From Dethiosulfovibrio sp. (GTDB lineage: Bacteria; Synergistota; Synergistia; Synergistales; Dethiosulfovibrionaceae), in the NCBI GenBank assembly GCA_028709985.1, contig JAQUTB010000089.1:1-6929 (forward strand): a stretch of 6,929 nucleotides of DNA. Reading direction: 5' to 3'. Shown here piece after piece: positions 5,445 through 6,929 of this stretch (its first letter is position 1; every line of letters begins with the position of its first letter). Position numbers and translations under genes: made by a program. A model generated the notes under the pieces. The model did not search any database. It was not told the DNA's origin and saw nothing but the letters and a program-made list of their open reading frames with translations.

Positions 5445-6686
5445 ATGGTGTGGAAGTTTAGGTTTTACGGCTTCCTGAAAAACCTCAAATTCTTCGAGCC
5501 CTTCCTGATGCTTTATCTTCTAGGGGCGGGGCTATCGCTCTTTCAGATAGGCCTTCTCTACTCGATAAGGGGGGCTGTTATCTACCTACTCGAGATCCCT
5601 TCGGGGCTCTTGGCTGATCACTGGGGCAGAAAAAAGGAACTCATACTCTGTTTTCTGTTCTACATCGCCTCCTTCGTGGTGTTTTTCCTGGGTAAAACGA
5701 TGGCTCACTTTTCCATCGCCATGGCGCTCTTTGGTCTTGGGGAGGCCTTTAGGTCGGGCAGCCACAAGGCCATGATCTATACATATCTCGAAAAACAGGG
5801 CTGGTTCGACGAAAAGACCTTCGTCTACGGCAGGACCAGGGCCTGGTCCCTTCTGGGCTCCGCCCTCTCCTCCCTCATCGCCGTCCCTCTAGCCCTGGGG
5901 CTACCGGCCTATAGATGGCTTTTTCTGGTCTCCGTACTGCCCTACATAGGCGATATGGTCCTCATATGGAGCTATCCCGACTGGCTTGACAAAGAAGAGT
6001 CCTCAGGAGAGAGGCCTTCTTTCTCCTCCTTCGGGGTGAAGGCCCTGATCTCGGTCATGAGGGATCGCCGTCTGGTCAAAGTGCTCCTCAGTTCCTCTAT
6101 ATACGACGGTCTCTTCAAGGTCATAAAGGACTACGTCCAGCCGGTGCTGGCTCTGATACTGGTTGGAACCTTAGCTGGAAACGGAGATAGGTCTCTGACC
6201 ATATGGCTCGGGATAACCTACTGTATCCTCCATCTCGCTGGCTCCGCCGCGTCCGCCTCGGTGTGGAGACTCCGACGTCGTATATCCTCCGCCTGGCTGA
6301 TGAACGTATCCTTCGACGTAATGGGGGCGGTGGCCCTCCTACTGGCGGCCTTCTCCCTGTGGGGTTCTCCTCTCACCGTGGCGTCGGTGTTCTTCGTCCT
6401 CTACGTCATGAAAGACGGCAGACGGCCTATCTTCGCCGATCTCTGTGGCGACATGATGGACAAAGAGGTTAGGGCGACGGTTCTATCCGTCGACAGCCAG
6501 ATGGCCTCTTTAGTGGCTATGGTAGCCGCTCCTCTTCTGGGATGGATCGCCGACGGCACCGGACTTCCTGTGGCCTTCGCCATAACGGGGCTCTTCATGC
6601 TCTCTCTTAACAGGATCCTAAAGGTCCAAAGCCGAGAGCTAGCGGTTCTTCCTATAGAAAAACAGATTACAGGAGAGCTGAAGTGA
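5445..6686 (+). CDS. Major facilitator superfamily transporter
   Basis: From the ATG at 5445 this is a 413-residue integral membrane protein, a normal length for a 12-helix MFS carrier. MVWKFRFYGFLKNLKFFEPFLMLYLL is a typical first helix. The loop between helices 2 and 3 carries motif A, GLLADHWGRKKEL (54-66), preceded by EIPSG. GEAFRSGSHKAMIYTYLEKQG (100-119) is characteristic of MFS proteins annotated as multidrug or unknown-substrate carriers. A polar central loop (about 178-205) separates the halves, and GRRPIFADLCGDMMDKEVRATVLS (325-348) resembles the matching C-terminal-half loop. The substrate is unknown. The start is uncertain: neither the ATG nor a GTG at 5406 (13 more residues) has a visible Shine-Dalgarno sequence. 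The reading frame stays open much further upstream, through the structured element, but that extension is not MFS-like. The gene is divergent from PHP and lies directly upstream of an rRNA operon. Confidence 0.88.
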   Translation: MVWKFRFYGFLKNLKFFEPFLMLYLLGAGLSLFQIGLLYSIRGAVIYLLEIPSGLLADHWGRKKELILCFLFYIASFVVFFLGKTMAHFSIAMALFGLGEAFRSGSHKAMIYTYLEKQGWFDEKTFVYGRTRAWSLLGSALSSLIAVPLALGLPAYRWLFLVSVLPYIGDMVLIWSYPDWLDKEESSGERPSFSSFGVKALISVMRDRRLVKVLLSSSIYDGLFKVIKDYVQPVLALILVGTLAGNGDRSLTIWLGITYCILHLAGSAASASVWRLRRRISSAWLMNVSFDVMGAVALLLAAFSLWGSPLTVASVFFVLYVMKDGRRPIFADLCGDMMDKEVRATVLSVDSQMASLVAMVAAPLLGWIADGTGLPVAFAITGLFMLSLNRILKVQSRELAVLPIEKQITGELK

Positions 6687-6727
6687 CGGCCCAAAGCAGT
6701 CGAAACAATAAAAATGGAGATTAGGTG

Positions 6728-6756
6728 TTGACGTAAATCGCTGAGGGTGGTATTAT
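6728..6756 (+). promoter_or_regulatory. rRNA operon promoter
   Basis: TTGACG (6728-6733) and TATTAT (6751-6756) are separated by exactly 17 nt, with an A-rich stretch around 6705-6715 that could serve as an UP element. A pyrimidine- and GC-rich discriminator (TCCTCCTGC) follows, as often seen at stringently controlled promoters. The start would be near 6763, about 104 nt upstream of 16S. Confidence 0.85.
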
Positions 6757-6763
6757 TCCTCCT

Positions 6764-6809
6764 GCGCCGCTGAGAGCGACGGCCGCAAGGCCGCTGTAAC
6801 AGAGAGCGC
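6764..6809 (+). other. Structured 16S rRNA leader
   Basis: GCGC at 6764-6767 can pair with GCGC at 6806-6809, enclosing two hairpins: CGCT/AGCG (6768-6778, 3-nt loop) and CGGCC/GGCCG with a GCAA tetraloop (6780-6793). After it, TTGACAGCTGAAAAC (6818-6832) resembles the motif common in leaders and spacers of rRNA operons, possibly part of an antitermination (boxA-like) or processing signal. The function is inferred from position. Confidence 0.45.
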
Positions 6810-6866
6810 ACCGAACCTTGACAGCTGAAAACGGGGAGTAAGAAACACAGCCAGCAAAAAGGAATT

Positions 6867-6929
6867 TTTATGGAGAGTTTGATCCTGGCTCAGGACGAAC
6901 GCTGGCGGCGTGCTTAACACATGCAAGTG
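6867..6929 (+). rRNA. rrs: 16S ribosomal RNA, 5' end (truncated by the window)
   Basis: AGAGTTTGATCCTGGCTCAG at 6874-6893 is the universal bacterial 27F site, followed by the conserved GACGAACGCTGGCGGCGTGC and ACACATGCAAG segments. Counting back from E. coli position 8 puts the mature 5' end near 6867, give or take a few bases. Only about 63 nt are present, enough to be certain of the gene but not of the taxon. GCGTGCTTAACACATGCAAG is compatible with Synergistota and several Gram-positive groups. Confidence 0.98.

Noticed and set aside
6818..6823. TTGACA as a second rRNA promoter -35 box
   Set aside because: No -10 hexamer lies 16-18 nt downstream; the sequence fits a conserved rRNA leader motif better.
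1..6929. CRISPR array, prophage genes or other mobile-element genes
   Set aside because: No regularly spaced direct repeats, integrase, transposase or phage-like reading frames were seen.

Overview
The window looks like a bacterial chromosome segment of moderately high GC content. It holds a small alpha-glucan (glycogen) metabolism cluster, a PHP-family hydrolase, a strongly structured non-coding element, an MFS transporter, and the promoter, leader and first ~63 bases of a 16S rRNA gene. Heavy use of AGG/AGA (Arg) and ATA (Ile), the TTG starts, the mixture of genes and the 16S 5' end suggest Synergistota (Dethiosulfovibrio-like). That placement is inferred from style and memory, not from any search, and a Clostridia-like Firmicute is the main alternative.

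Layout. Bases 1-48 (minus) are the first 16 codons of a 4-alpha-glucanotransferase (malQ), which runs off the left edge. Bases 49-204 are a divergent promoter region. glgB (205-2079, plus), a GH13 glycogen branching enzyme, is followed 15 nt later by a GH57/DUF3536 glycoside hydrolase (2095-4455, plus), which has its own strong Shine-Dalgarno sequence. A PHP-domain phosphoesterase (4377-5042, minus) converges on the GH57 gene and overlaps its 3' end by 79 bp. Upstream of the PHP gene, 5105-5304 contains nested long inverted repeats and two hairpins with the same loop. A good sigma-70 promoter on the minus strand (5354-5381) would transcribe this element and then possibly the PHP gene. The MFS gene (about 5445-6686, plus) diverges from that promoter. 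A near-consensus rRNA promoter at 6728-6756 and a hairpin-rich leader precede the 16S rRNA gene.

How the genes fit together. MalQ transfers alpha-1,4-glucan segments, GlgB creates alpha-1,6 branches, and the GH57 enzyme probably acts on alpha-glucans too. The left half is therefore a glycogen or maltodextrin remodelling unit split into divergent transcripts. The PHP protein and the transporter have no evident link to it.

The most interesting object is the ~200-nt structured element at 5105-5304. It is most likely a minus-strand non-coding RNA, either independent or a long PHP leader. From memory it resembles raiA-motif-type RNAs of Firmicutes, but this needs a covariance-model search. The repeated ACAGGACGT hairpin loops also look like CsrA-type binding sites.
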